Origin: Flavobacteriia bacterium
GTDB lineage: Bacteria > Bacteroidota > Bacteroidia > Flavobacteriales > Flavobacteriaceae
DNA: 64,000 nucleotides
NCBI GenBank assembly: GCA_004293165.1
Contig: RDYL01000002.1
Coordinates: 558,001 to 622,000, forward strand
Direction of reading: 5' to 3'
In this document: positions 8,859 to 17,413 of the stretch, in pieces
Numbering within the stretch: position 1 is the first letter of the stretch
Layout: each line of letters starts with the position of its first letter
Made by a program: the position numbers and the translations under genes
Notes under the pieces: generated by a model
Databases searched by the model: none
Told to the model about the DNA's origin: nothing
The model's input: the letters and a program-made list of their open reading frames with translations, nothing else

Positions 8859-9272
8859 ATGCATAGAAACAAGCTTTATTTATTTATCTTATTTGCTTGT
8901 TTTATAGGGTATAGTTGGTTGCTTTTTTCTTTGCATCACGAACACGAAATTCAAAACCAAGAATTTACCGTTTGCTTGTTCAAAAAAGTAACCAATGTTC
9001 CTTGTCCGTCTTGCGGAACTACACGTGCTGTAATGCAACTTTCACACGGAAATTTTCTTTCAGCTATTTTTATTAATCCTTTTGGCATACTTGTTGGACT
9101 AATTATGTTAGTCGCTCCCGTATGGATTAGCTATGATTTCATTCAAAAAAAGGAATCGTTTTATACCGCTTATTTAAAAATTGAAACGATACTAAGAAAA
9201 CGAAAAGTTGCTATGGTACTAATCGTTTTAGTAATTGCCAATTGGATTTGGAACATTAAAAAAAATCTATGA
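8859..9272 (+). CDS. DUF2752 membrane protein
   Basis: A 137-residue membrane protein with three predicted hydrophobic segments (about 5-25, 65-95 and 112-130). The signature VPCPSCGTTRA (residues 48-57), with two Cys, defines DUF2752. The Cys pair could bind a metal or form a disulfide, but the function is unknown. Its stop overlaps the next start by 4 bases (ATGA), indicating translational coupling. DUF2752 beside TM2 genes is a combination I recall from Bacteroidota. Confidence 0.85.
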   Translation: MHRNKLYLFILFACFIGYSWLLFSLHHEHEIQNQEFTVCLFKKVTNVPCPSCGTTRAVMQLSHGNFLSAIFINPFGILVGLIMLVAPVWISYDFIQKKESFYTAYLKIETILRKRKVAMVLIVLVIANWIWNIKKNL

Positions 9273-9715
9273 TTACAACTACAAAATTTAATTATCAACC
9301 CCATGATTCGGAGCTAGAACGAGCTTCAAATAGTTATTTGATGTCGTTAGTAGCCGTAATTGGAGGTTTACCATTGCCTATTTTAAATTTAATGGCAAGC
9401 GTGTTCTTTTATTTAGGAAACCGTAAAAGCACTTCTTTTGTGAAATGGCATTGTACACAAGCGCTGGTTTCACAATTGGGATTGTTTTTCTTTAATAGTG
9501 CTGGTTTTTGGTGGACAGTTTCGGTCTTGTTTTATGATGAAACAGCAACCAATTACTATTTTGCTTATATTATTACGTTAGTAATTTTTAATTTAATTGA
9601 GTTCTTCTCTACATTAATTATCGCAACTAAAGTAAGAAAAGGGCAACATACCGAGTTCTTCTTTTTTGGAGATGTTACTAATTTAATTTGCAAAACAAAT
9701 GAAGGCATTAAGTAA
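9269..9715 (+). CDS. DUF4870-like small membrane protein
   Basis: A 148-residue protein with hydrophobic segments near residues 24-50, 65-80 and 95-120. Features such as an early SYLMSLVAVIGGL and VKWHCTQALV (compare the FVRFHAxQAL pattern of DUF4870/Tic20-like proteins) support the family call. The role is unknown. It overlaps DUF2752 by 4 bases at its start and the M48 gene by 17 bases at its end, so its expression is linked to both. Confidence 0.65.
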   Translation: MITTTKFNYQPHDSELERASNSYLMSLVAVIGGLPLPILNLMASVFFYLGNRKSTSFVKWHCTQALVSQLGLFFFNSAGFWWTVSVLFYDETATNYYFAYIITLVIFNLIEFFSTLIIATKVRKGQHTEFFFFGDVTNLICKTNEGIK

Positions 9716-10493
9716 AGGATTAGTTATTATAGCACTATTTTTTGGTGTTTGGATGCTGTTGTCGCAAATTGATTTTGTGAAACATTTTAGAGTCAAAGAA
9801 GCCAAAACAGGAACCGAAAAAACACTTGGCGAAGTTATTTGGAATGAAATCGAAGAGACTGAAACGGTTATTTTTGATGATTCCATTGTGAATACTTTGG
9901 ATTCCTTGTTATTGCCTATTTGCAAAGAAAATGGTATAGAAAGAGATAGCTTAAAAGTTCACATTATTGACAAAGATGAAGTAAATGCTTTTGCAATGCC
10001 CGATAATCATTTAGTGGTTTACACAGGTTTAATCAAAGCTTGTAAAAATGAACAAGCATTATTAGGTGTTTTAGGTCACGAAATTGCGCATATTGAAGGT
10101 AATCACGTGATGAAAAAGTTATCAAAAGAAATTGGTCTTTCGGTTTTATTATCTGTAACTACTGGTTCAAATGGTGCGGTTTTAAGTGAAATTTTAAAAA
10201 CACTTTCATCATCAGCCTACGACAGAAGTTTAGAATCTGAAGCGGATATGGAAAGTGTAAAATATCTCCTGAACGCCAATATCGACCCAAGACCATTTGC
10301 TGATTTTCTTTACGAATTATCAGTAGATAATGAATTACACAAATACACCTATTGGGTTTCCACACATCCCGAATCAGAGGCAAGAGCAAAAACTATTTTG
10401 AATTATTTAAAAGGGAAGAAAATTAAATCGAAGCCTATTTTAACCAAAGAAGCTTGGGAAGATTTTAAAGAAAAGGTTGAAAATGTAGAATAA
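9699..10493 (+). CDS. M48-family zinc metalloprotease
   Basis: A 264-residue membrane-anchored peptidase: one N-terminal hydrophobic segment (about 7-24), then a periplasmic M48 domain. The zinc motif HEIAH is at residues 127-131 (GHEIAHIEGNH) and the third ligand Glu is in SLESEAD (about 181). The family includes BepA/LoiP-type quality-control proteases that act on outer-membrane proteins, so a similar role is likely. The start overlaps the preceding gene by 17 bases. It is followed after 11 bases by the RDD gene. Confidence 0.9.
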   Translation: MKALSKGLVIIALFFGVWMLLSQIDFVKHFRVKEAKTGTEKTLGEVIWNEIEETETVIFDDSIVNTLDSLLLPICKENGIERDSLKVHIIDKDEVNAFAMPDNHLVVYTGLIKACKNEQALLGVLGHEIAHIEGNHVMKKLSKEIGLSVLLSVTTGSNGAVLSEILKTLSSSAYDRSLESEADMESVKYLLNANIDPRPFADFLYELSVDNELHKYTYWVSTHPESEARAKTILNYLKGKKIKSKPILTKEAWEDFKEKVENVE

Positions 10494-10504
10494 TTATTTA
10501 AATA

Positions 10505-10933
10505 ATGAATCAATCAGAAAATAAAAAGAATATCGGAAAAAGATTCGTTGCAGGGTTAATAGATTATGTTCTTTTATACTCTTTAATCTTTGCTTATCTT
10601 TATTCGTTTGGTGAATCTAATGATGAAGGGGGAGTCTCGGTTACAGGAATAGCTGCAATTGTTCCTTTTATTATGTGGTTTGTAATTATTGTTTTAACTG
10701 AGGTTTTTTACGGAGCTACATTAGGAAATTCCATCATGAAATTAAAGCCAAAATCATTAACAACAAGCAATGGTGAACTAACTTTTACCCAGTCCATTAA
10801 AAGACATTTGTTTGATCCAATTGATATGTTCCCATTTGGAATTATAGGAATTTTAACCATAAAGAGTTCAAATAAAAATCAAAGATTGGGAGATATTATT
10901 GCAAATACAACTGTTGTTGAAATGAAAAGATAA
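10505..10933 (+). CDS. RDD family membrane protein
   Basis: A 142-residue protein with the RDD pattern: KRFVAGLIDYVLLYSL at the start (Arg and Asp in the first membrane segment), a second hydrophobic stretch around 50-70, GNSIMKLKPKS in the middle and QRLGDIIANTTVV near the end. RDD proteins are small membrane proteins, some linked to ion transport, with mostly unknown roles. It is the last gene of the TM2-DUF2752-DUF4870-M48-RDD operon and its stop codon lies within a bidirectional terminator hairpin. Confidence 0.88.
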   Translation: MNQSENKKNIGKRFVAGLIDYVLLYSLIFAYLYSFGESNDEGGVSVTGIAAIVPFIMWFVIIVLTEVFYGATLGNSIMKLKPKSLTTSNGELTFTQSIKRHLFDPIDMFPFGIIGILTIKSSNKNQRLGDIIANTTVVEMKR

Positions 10934-10957
10934 AGGCTAATCAATCGATTAGCCTTT
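10932..10957. terminator. Bidirectional terminator shared by the RDD gene and olsF
   Basis: Perfect 11-bp stem AAAGGCTAATC / GATTAGCCTTT with a 4-base loop. It overlaps the stop codons of both convergent genes and serves either direction. The T run on the plus side is interrupted (ATCTTTTC), so strength there may be moderate. Confidence 0.75.
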
Positions 10958-12739
10958 ATCTTTTCTTTCCAATTCTGCTTGAAACTCTTCCATAACAGGT
11001 TTCATGGTGCTTTCAGGAATATCTGATATTCGAATATACATTAATCCGTCAACCGCATTATTAAATAGAGGGTCTACATTAAAAGCAACCACTCTTGCAT
11101 TTTGTTTGATGTATTTCTTAATTAAAACCGGTAAACGCAAAGTTCCGGGTTCTAATTCGTCGATTATCTTATCAAATTTATTCAAATCCGATTCAGTTTC
11201 ATTAAAAACAAAATCTTTATCGGCGTCTTTCAGTTTTACTTTAAATTCTTTCTTCGGATGTACATATTGCGCAATATACGGGTCGTAATAATGCGACTTC
11301 ATAAATTCAATCATTAACGATTTAGAAAATTCAGAAAACTGATTACTAATGCTCACGCCACCAATCAAGTATTTATGTTCAGGATAGTGTAAAGTCGTGT
11401 GAACGATTCCTTTCCATAACAAGAACAAAGGCATTGGTTTTTGTTGGTATTCTTTAATAATGAATGCTCTACCCATTTCGATAGATTTACTCATCATATC
11501 ATACAACTCTGGTTCAAAACGGAATAATTCATGTAAATAGAAACCATCAATTCCGTGTTTTGGATAAATATGTGAACCTAATCCCATACGGTAAGCTCCA
11601 GCAATGCATTGCGCATCTTCATCCCATAAAAACATATGATGATAATATTTATCGTATGGATCTAAATCTAATGATTCATTAGTGCCTTCGCCTACTTCTC
11701 TAAATGTAATTTCACGTAAACGACCTATTTCATGTAAGATGTTCGGAATTTTATCAGCCGTTACAAAGAAAACTTCGTAATTTTTACTTTGCAATAAACG
11801 ATAATCCCCTTTTTTCAGAAAAGCCATTTCTTCTAAAATCTGTTCATGATTCGCTGGCTTTGCAATTTGTTTAGGCGATTTTGGTAAACTTAATTTTGGT
11901 AAATTAATTTTACTTTCTTCTTCAAAGGCATTGGAAAGCATGTATGTTTTTTTTCTTAAAAACTCACCATAAGCTTCAATGTCTTGATATTCATTTTGTT
12001 CAGCAACCGAAATGGGTTTTCCAATACGAACTTTAATAACTCGGTCTTTTTGAGTGTGAAGTTCACTTGGTAATTTTGCGGTTCTTAAAGTGTCATTAAT
12101 TTTAGATAAGAAGTAAAATAATCTACTGTTCTTAGCATGAAAATAAATAGGTATAACAGGAACTTGTGCTTTTCTAATTACTTTAATAGCACCTTCTTCC
12201 CAAGGTTTGTCAACTACTAATTTGCCATCTTTATAGGTAGAAACTTCTCCAGCAGGAAACATTCCTAAAGGTTTTCCGTCGCTTAAATGACGTAAAGTTT
12301 CTTTAATGCCAATCACACTTGATTTCACATCTTTGTGATTTTCAAAAGGATTCACAGGCATTATAAATGGTTTTAAAGGCGCAATACGATGCAATAAAAA
12401 ATTAGCGATAATTCGAAAATTAGGCTCTTTTTCTAGCATTAATTTCAATAATAAAATACCATCAACGCCTCCAAGCGGATGGTTAGATATGGTAATATAA
12501 GCGCCATCTTTTGGTAATCGCTTTAAATCTTCTTCTGGAATTTCAAACTTAATCTGCAAATCATCTAAAATTGCATTCAAAAACTCCACATCTTTTAAAT
12601 GTTTATGTCGGTCATACAACTTATTTAGTGCAGAAATTTTAAGCACTTTCATTAATAGCCAGCCAGAAAAAGTACCGAAAATCCCGTATTTATCAACGTT
12701 AATCGCTTTTGCAACTTCTTTAGCAGTAACTAAACCCAT
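10949..12739 (-). CDS. olsF: Bifunctional ornithine-lipid-type acyltransferase (OlsF-like)
   Basis: A 596-residue fusion. The N-terminal half (about 60-270) is a PlsC/LPLAT O-acyltransferase with NHPLGGVDG, GMFPAGEVS and a VPVIP block. The C-terminal half (about 310-540) is an OlsB-like N-acyltransferase with LREITFREVGEGT and YYHHMFLWD. In OlsF enzymes described in Serratia and Flavobacterium, the C-terminal part N-acylates ornithine and the N-terminal part adds the second acyl chain, making phosphorus-free aminolipids. The His and Asp of the usual HX4D motif are separated by five residues. Glycine-type lipids are an alternative product. A good promoter lies just upstream. Confidence 0.85.
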   Translation of the reverse strand: MGLVTAKEVAKAINVDKYGIFGTFSGWLLMKVLKISALNKLYDRHKHLKDVEFLNAILDDLQIKFEIPEEDLKRLPKDGAYITISNHPLGGVDGILLLKLMLEKEPNFRIIANFLLHRIAPLKPFIMPVNPFENHKDVKSSVIGIKETLRHLSDGKPLGMFPAGEVSTYKDGKLVVDKPWEEGAIKVIRKAQVPVIPIYFHAKNSRLFYFLSKINDTLRTAKLPSELHTQKDRVIKVRIGKPISVAEQNEYQDIEAYGEFLRKKTYMLSNAFEEESKINLPKLSLPKSPKQIAKPANHEQILEEMAFLKKGDYRLLQSKNYEVFFVTADKIPNILHEIGRLREITFREVGEGTNESLDLDPYDKYYHHMFLWDEDAQCIAGAYRMGLGSHIYPKHGIDGFYLHELFRFEPELYDMMSKSIEMGRAFIIKEYQQKPMPLFLLWKGIVHTTLHYPEHKYLIGGVSISNQFSEFSKSLMIEFMKSHYYDPYIAQYVHPKKEFKVKLKDADKDFVFNETESDLNKFDKIIDELEPGTLRLPVLIKKYIKQNARVVAFNVDPLFNNAVDGLMYIRISDIPESTMKPVMEEFQAELERKDKG

Positions 12740-12765
12740 TTATTATTTATTTTTTGAGCAAGAAA

Positions 12766-12794
12766 CAAAGATAAGAAATTTGCTGAATTTTCAA
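12766..12794 (-). promoter_or_regulatory. Promoter of olsF
   Basis: On the minus strand, TTG (12794-12792), an 18-base spacer and TATCTTTG (12773-12766) match the Bacteroidota primary sigma factor consensus. The predicted transcription start lies about 20 bases before the ATG at 12739. Confidence 0.7.
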
Positions 12795-12935
12795 CGTTTT
12801 TCATCTTGTATTAAAAAATGCTATTTTGTTATATTTTTTAGCACACTGATAGTTAAAGAATTATAAAAACAATAAAACCAAACTTTTATTTTTACAAACC
12901 TTTTTAGTATATTTGGTCAAAAGCTACAGTAGTAA

Positions 12936-13697
12936 ATGAAAATTATATCATACAACGTTAATGGAATTCGTGCCGCAATTACTAAAGGATTTCTAGAGTG
13001 GTTGCAACAAGCGAATCCAGATGTTATTTGTCTTCAGGAAATTAAAGCAACCGAAGATCAAATTCCTAAAATAGAAATTGAAGCAGCGGGATATCCGTAC
13101 CAATATTATTTTCCAGCCGAAAAAAAAGGATATAGCGGGGTAGCTATACTATCTAAAATTGAGCCTAAAAACGTGATTTTTGGAACTGGAATTTCCCATA
13201 TGGATTTTGAAGGGAGAAATTTACGTGTCGATTTTGATGAATTTTCGGTAATGAGCCTATATTTACCTTCTGGTACGAATATTGATCGGTTAGATTATAA
13301 ATTTCAATATATGGCAGAATTTCATTTGTATATTGATGAATTAAAGAAAGAAGTGCCAAACTTGATAATTTGTGGTGATTATAATATTTGTCATGAAGCT
13401 ATTGATATTCACGATCCAATTCGAAATGCAAAAATTTCTGGGTTTTTGCCAGAAGAACGCGCATGGTTAGATGGTTTTATGAAAGGCGGTTTTATAGATA
13501 CGTTTCGTCATTTAAACAAAGAACCACACAATTACAGTTGGTGGAGTTACAGAGCCAATGCCCGAAATAATAATAAAGGATGGAGAATCGATTATTGTTT
13601 AGCAGCCGAATCTTTGAAAGATAAAATTCAAAGAGCATTAATTTTGCCCGAAGCCAAACACTCTGACCATTGTCCGGTTTTAGTAGAAATAAAATAA
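12936..13697 (+). CDS. xth: Exodeoxyribonuclease III (AP endonuclease)
   Basis: A 253-residue member of the ExoIII/APE1 family, which nicks DNA at abasic sites and has 3'-exonuclease activity in base excision repair. Key motifs are intact: SYNVNGIRAA at the start, LQEIKA with the metal-binding Glu, GDYNICHE, the WRIDYCLAA region and the terminal HSDHCPV with catalytic Asp and His. Length is normal. A TATATTTG box at 12908-12915, without a clear TTG, is a likely -7 element. The gene is monocistronic by orientation and spacing. Confidence 0.96.
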   Translation: MKIISYNVNGIRAAITKGFLEWLQQANPDVICLQEIKATEDQIPKIEIEAAGYPYQYYFPAEKKGYSGVAILSKIEPKNVIFGTGISHMDFEGRNLRVDFDEFSVMSLYLPSGTNIDRLDYKFQYMAEFHLYIDELKKEVPNLIICGDYNICHEAIDIHDPIRNAKISGFLPEERAWLDGFMKGGFIDTFRHLNKEPHNYSWWSYRANARNNNKGWRIDYCLAAESLKDKIQRALILPEAKHSDHCPVLVEIK

Positions 13698-13735
13698 AAA
13701 ACAAGTTCAATATCCATTTCAAAAATCAACGTCAA

Positions 13736-13760
13736 AACCTGAAACTTGAAACCTGAAAAT
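13736..13760 (+). repeat. Intergenic word repeat (CCTGAAACTTGAAA)
   Basis: The gap before the OmpA-like gene contains CCTGAAA-CTTGAAA-CCTGAAAA, three near-identical seven-base words in tandem. It resembles the other word repeats in gaps of this window. Function unknown. Confidence 0.45.
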
Positions 13761-13782
13761 CAATTATAAAAACAAAAACAAA

Positions 13783-14748
13783 ATGATAAGAAAAATTGCC
13801 CTAGCCTGTGTAGTTTTAAGTTTAACTACTTCGTGTGTTTCTAAAAAAATCTATCAAGATTTAGAAAACAAATATGCCGATTTAAAGAAAGAACACAATG
13901 CTTTATCGGACGAAAATACTACACTTAAAACAGATAAAAATCAGTTAGAATTAGATAAAAATAGTCTACAAACAGAGTTAGATAAAGTAAAATCTGAACG
14001 AGATAAATTAGCTGCTGATTATGCTGCTACTAAAAAGAATTTAGACAATTTAAAAGCATCTTATGCGGCACTTGAAAAAGACAGTAACGATGCTTTAGAG
14101 GCAAACATCAACAAAAACAGACAATTGCTTGCTGAGCTTGAAGCCAAACAAAAAGCATTAACGGCTGAACAAGACCGTTTGAACAAATTGAAAAAAGATT
14201 TAGAAGCATCTTCTACTCGTTTAGCGGAATTAGAAAAAATGATGGCGGATAAAGAGGCAGCTATGAAGAAATTGAAAGAAACTTTGTCTAAATCACTAAA
14301 AGCATTTGAAGGTAAAGGGTTAACTGTAACTGAAAAAGACGGAAAAGTATATGTTTCTATGGAGAACAAATTACTTTTTGAATCGGGAAGTTGGACAGTG
14401 GGTTCAGAAGGAAAAAAAGCAGTGGATTTAGTTGGTAAAGTATTAGGCGATAATCCAGAAATTTCTGTTTTAATTGAAGGGCATACCGATAATGACAAAA
14501 TCACAGGAACAATTGGTGGTGGCGTTGAAAATAACTGGGATTTATCTACAAAACGTGCTACTGCGATTGTAAATATTTTATCGGCAAATGCAAAAATTAA
14601 AAAAGAAAACTTAACTGCTGCAGGTCGTGGTGAATTTGCGCCTTTAATGAGTAATGAAACTGCAGAAGGAAAAGCAAAAAACAGAAGAATCGAAATTATC
14701 TTAACGCCTAAGTTAGATGAAATTTCTAAAATGTTGAATGAACTATAA
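13783..14748 (+). CDS. OmpA-family peptidoglycan-binding lipoprotein
   Basis: A 321-residue lipoprotein: lipobox TTSC (Cys at about 18), an alpha-helical coiled coil from about 22 to 170 with many Lys/Glu/Leu heptads, then an OmpA C-terminal domain (about 195-315) with LFESGSWTV, VLIEGHTDND, WDLSTKRA and KAKNRRIEI. The Asp and Arg that hold diaminopimelate in OmpA/Pal proteins are in HTDND and NRRIEI. The likely role is tethering the outer membrane to peptidoglycan. A strong hairpin terminator follows. An open frame on the opposite strand is a compositional shadow. Confidence 0.9.
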   Translation: MIRKIALACVVLSLTTSCVSKKIYQDLENKYADLKKEHNALSDENTTLKTDKNQLELDKNSLQTELDKVKSERDKLAADYAATKKNLDNLKASYAALEKDSNDALEANINKNRQLLAELEAKQKALTAEQDRLNKLKKDLEASSTRLAELEKMMADKEAAMKKLKETLSKSLKAFEGKGLTVTEKDGKVYVSMENKLLFESGSWTVGSEGKKAVDLVGKVLGDNPEISVLIEGHTDNDKITGTIGGGVENNWDLSTKRATAIVNILSANAKIKKENLTAAGRGEFAPLMSNETAEGKAKNRRIEIILTPKLDEISKMLNEL

Positions 14749-14770
14749 CATTTCATAAAAGATTGATAAA

Positions 14771-14804
14771 AAAGGCTTGAGTTGAAGATTCAAGCCTTTT
14801 TCTT
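14771..14804 (+). terminator. Rho-independent terminator after the OmpA-like gene
   Basis: Perfect 10-bp stem AAAGGCTTGA / TCAAGCCTTT (14771-14780 and 14790-14799) with a 9-base loop and a following T run. Confidence 0.85.
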
Positions 14805-14812
14805 TGGCTTAA

Positions 14813-14839
14813 ACTTTGTAACTTTGAACTTTAAATTTT
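14813..14839 (+). repeat. Intergenic word repeat (AACTTTG)
   Basis: The leader of the aldo/keto reductase gene reads AAACTTTGTAACTTTGAACTTTAAA, three tandem variants of AACTTTG. It is short and AT-rich, and comparable words occur in other gaps. Function unknown. Confidence 0.4.
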
Positions 14840-14850
14840 CAAATTCCGCG

Positions 14851-15891
14851 ATGAACTACACAACACTACCAAATACCGAACTAAAAGTCAGTAAAATCTG
14901 TTTAGGAACTATGACTTTTGGGAATCAAAATACCGAAAGTGAAGCACACAGTCAATTGGATTATGCAATCGAAAAGGGCATCAATTTTATTGATACGGCT
15001 GAAATGTACCCAATTGGTGGCAACGCTCAAATTTTTGGAAGTACAGAACGTCACATCGGAACCTGGATTCAAAAAATTGGTGCATCGGAAAGAGAAAAAT
15101 TAGTTATAGCAACTAAAATTGCAGGTCCAAATCGCGGTATGGAATACATTCGTCAACCATTAGATTTTTCTAAGAAAAGTATTCACGAAGCGGTAGAATT
15201 GAGCTTAAAAAATCTCCAAACAGATTATGTCGATTTATATCAAATGCATTGGCCTGAACGCGTGATGAATATGTTTCAAAAGCGCGGTGTTCAGGAATTA
15301 GACTCAAAATGGCAAGACAATATTTTTGATGTACTAACAGTTTATGACGGATTAATTAAAGAAGGGAAAATCAAACACATAGGACTTTCAAATGAAAATC
15401 CGTGGGGTGTAATGCGTTTTTTAATGGAAAGTGAAAAACACGGTTTACCAAGAATTGCCACAATACAAAATCCGTTTTCGTTATTAAATCGATTGTATGA
15501 AGTGGGTCTGTCAGAAATTGGAATGCGTGAAAATGTAGGTTTGTTAGCTTATTCTCCGTTAGGTTTTGGGTTTTTAACAGGGAAACATTTGAATGGAATT
15601 GAAAAAAATTCGAGATTGGATTTGTTTAGAAATTTCACTCGATATACCAATGATAATTGTTTTAAAGCTACTAAATTATATAAAGAATTAGCCGAAGCCA
15701 ATGGTTTAACGTTAACCCAAATGGCAATTGCTTTTGTGCATCGTCAACAATTTGTGACGTCAACAATTATCGGCGCTACAACCATGGAACAATTACAAGA
15801 AAACATTGCTGCTTTTGACACTATTTTATCAGCCGAAATGGTAGCTGAAATAGAAAGCATTCAGGAATTAATTCCTAATCCAGCGCCTTAA
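14851..15891 (+). CDS. Aldo/keto reductase (Tas-like)
   Basis: A 346-residue NADP(H)-dependent oxidoreductase. The start is set at the ATG at 14851; an in-frame ATG at 14782 lies in the terminator tail of the previous gene and adds 23 residues unlike the family. The catalytic tetrad is visible: Asp in FIDTAEMYP with Tyr four residues on, Lys in VIATKIAG and His in YQMHWPER. The C-terminal cofactor region has STIIGATTMEQLQENI. The physiological substrate is unknown. It converges with the sugar dehydrogenase gene 16 bases downstream. Confidence 0.9.
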   Translation: MNYTTLPNTELKVSKICLGTMTFGNQNTESEAHSQLDYAIEKGINFIDTAEMYPIGGNAQIFGSTERHIGTWIQKIGASEREKLVIATKIAGPNRGMEYIRQPLDFSKKSIHEAVELSLKNLQTDYVDLYQMHWPERVMNMFQKRGVQELDSKWQDNIFDVLTVYDGLIKEGKIKHIGLSNENPWGVMRFLMESEKHGLPRIATIQNPFSLLNRLYEVGLSEIGMRENVGLLAYSPLGFGFLTGKHLNGIEKNSRLDLFRNFTRYTNDNCFKATKLYKELAEANGLTLTQMAIAFVHRQQFVTSTIIGATTMEQLQENIAAFDTILSAEMVAEIESIQELIPNPAP

Positions 15892-15907
15892 TAAGGTGTA
15901 ACTTTAG

Positions 15908-17281
15908 TTATTCCACAATTAATTTTGTTGAGTAATTGGTTCCATTAGAGGTTTCAACAGATACTAAATAAATTCCTTTAGCCAAAGATGTTGTTTCAAT
16001 TGTGTGTTCAGAATTATTGCTTAATTCTTTAGTAAAAAGCAATTTTCCAGTTATGTCAAAAATAGCAGCTTTTGTTGCCAAATTAGCTGTCGAACTTTTT
16101 ATAGTAAACATTTCTTTGGCTGGATTTGGAAATAACGTAAAACCATTATTTTCAAAATCAGAACTACTTAAAGACGTATCAATTACTTTATAAATTGTTC
16201 CCGAAGAAATTCCTGCAATATATAACTCTCCATTTACATCTTCACCAAAAGTTACAAAGTTATTTCCAGAAAACGAAGTTGTAGTTGTAATGACTCCACT
16301 ACTGTTGACCATTCTAATTTTGTCATCACAATAATCTGTAAAAAAGTATTTGTTTTGAAAATTTGGATACATTGAACCTGTATAAAAATAGCCTCCTGTT
16401 ACAGAGCAAGCACCACCAGAACGTGCATATTGAGTAAACGGAAAAGTCATTGTGCTTGCAGGTGCACAACCTGTTGAATTATAAGTTGAATTTCCTTCAT
16501 AACATCTCCAACCAAAATTTAATCCTGCTGTCAATGGGTTAATAACTTTATCAATTTCTTCCACAGAACCTTGACCCACATCGGCAATCCATAAATCGCC
16601 ATTTAATCTGTTGAACGAAAATTTCCAAGGATTTCTTAAGCCAATTGCCCAGATTTCATCATTTCCTGCTACGCCCACATACGGATTTGTCGCTGGATTT
16701 GTATAATAAGGTGCAATGGTAGAATTTACATCAATTCTAAGCATTTTTCCTAAATTTTCATTGATATTTTGCGCTCTGTTTCCAGGGTCGCCACCACTGC
16801 CGCCATCCCCCATTCCAATATATAAATAACCATCTGGACCAAATTTTATACTTCCTCCATTATGGTTTGAATAGGGCTGTGTTATGGTCATTAATATAGT
16901 TCCTGTTGTGTTGGCAACACCTGGATTCCCAGAATTTACACTATATCTAGCAATAACTGTATCGCCTGAAGTATTGGAATAATTTATAAAAAAATAACCA
17001 TTAGTAGCATAATTTGGGTGAAATGCCAAACCTAATAATCCTCTTTCACTAACGGTGCTTACAAGTGATGAAATGTTTAAAAATGGAGTTGCATTTACAC
17101 TTCCATTAGCATTTACTATTCTAATTAATCCGCCTTTTTGAACCACAAATAAGCGTGAATCTCCTGCATGAGCTATCTCAAGCGGCTCTGAAAAACCTGT
17201 TGCAAAAGACTGTAAAGCGATGGTTTGAGCCTGTCCAAAAAATGACACGATTAACAAACCGAATGACAAGAGTGTTTTCAT
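15908..17281 (-). CDS. Secreted PQQ-dependent sugar dehydrogenase-like protein with T9SS sorting domain
   Basis: A 457-residue protein with a signal peptide (to about 18), a GSDH-type beta-propeller (about 22-365; motifs RLFVVQKGG, ERGLLGLAFHPNY, NHNGGSIKFGPDGYLYIGMG) and a C-terminal Por domain (about 380-457; FTLFPNPAKEMF, ending GIYLVSVETSNG). This family oxidises aldoses with pyrroloquinoline quinone as cofactor. The tail predicts export by T9SS and attachment to, or release from, the cell surface. Whether PQQ is made by this organism is not visible here. Confidence 0.88.
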   Translation of the reverse strand: MKTLLSFGLLIVSFFGQAQTIALQSFATGFSEPLEIAHAGDSRLFVVQKGGLIRIVNANGSVNATPFLNISSLVSTVSERGLLGLAFHPNYATNGYFFINYSNTSGDTVIARYSVNSGNPGVANTTGTILMTITQPYSNHNGGSIKFGPDGYLYIGMGDGGSGGDPGNRAQNINENLGKMLRIDVNSTIAPYYTNPATNPYVGVAGNDEIWAIGLRNPWKFSFNRLNGDLWIADVGQGSVEEIDKVINPLTAGLNFGWRCYEGNSTYNSTGCAPASTMTFPFTQYARSGGACSVTGGYFYTGSMYPNFQNKYFFTDYCDDKIRMVNSSGVITTTTSFSGNNFVTFGEDVNGELYIAGISSGTIYKVIDTSLSSSDFENNGFTLFPNPAKEMFTIKSSTANLATKAAIFDITGKLLFTKELSNNSEHTIETTSLAKGIYLVSVETSNGTNYSTKLIVE

Positions 17282-17358
17282 TTTCAGTTATTTTGTTTTC
17301 GTAAATTTAATAAAAAAAATCAATTTGTCTTATTTTAGATATTTATAACTGTTAAATA

Positions 17359-17395
17359 AAAAGCGTAAAGAATTTTTTGCACTCTTTACGCTTTT
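17359..17395 (-). terminator. Terminator of the DUF4139 gene
   Basis: Perfect 12-bp stem AAAAGCGTAAAG / CTTTACGCTTTT with a 13-base loop, located 19 bases beyond the stop of the minus-strand DUF4139 gene. On the minus strand it is followed by TTTATTT. Confidence 0.8.
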
Positions 17396-17413
17396 ATCCA
17401 TTTGTGATAGTGA

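Noticed and set aside
14061..14756. A 231-codon open frame on the minus strand opposite the OmpA-like gene
   Set aside because: It lies entirely antisense to a well-supported lipoprotein with coiled coil; its low-complexity Ser/Phe/Ala content is what the Lys/Glu-rich coding strand produces in reverse, and it has no promoter or domain.
14782..14850. Upstream ATG for the aldo/keto reductase
   Set aside because: It sits in the loop of the preceding gene's terminator and the extra residues are a translation of AT-rich word repeats.
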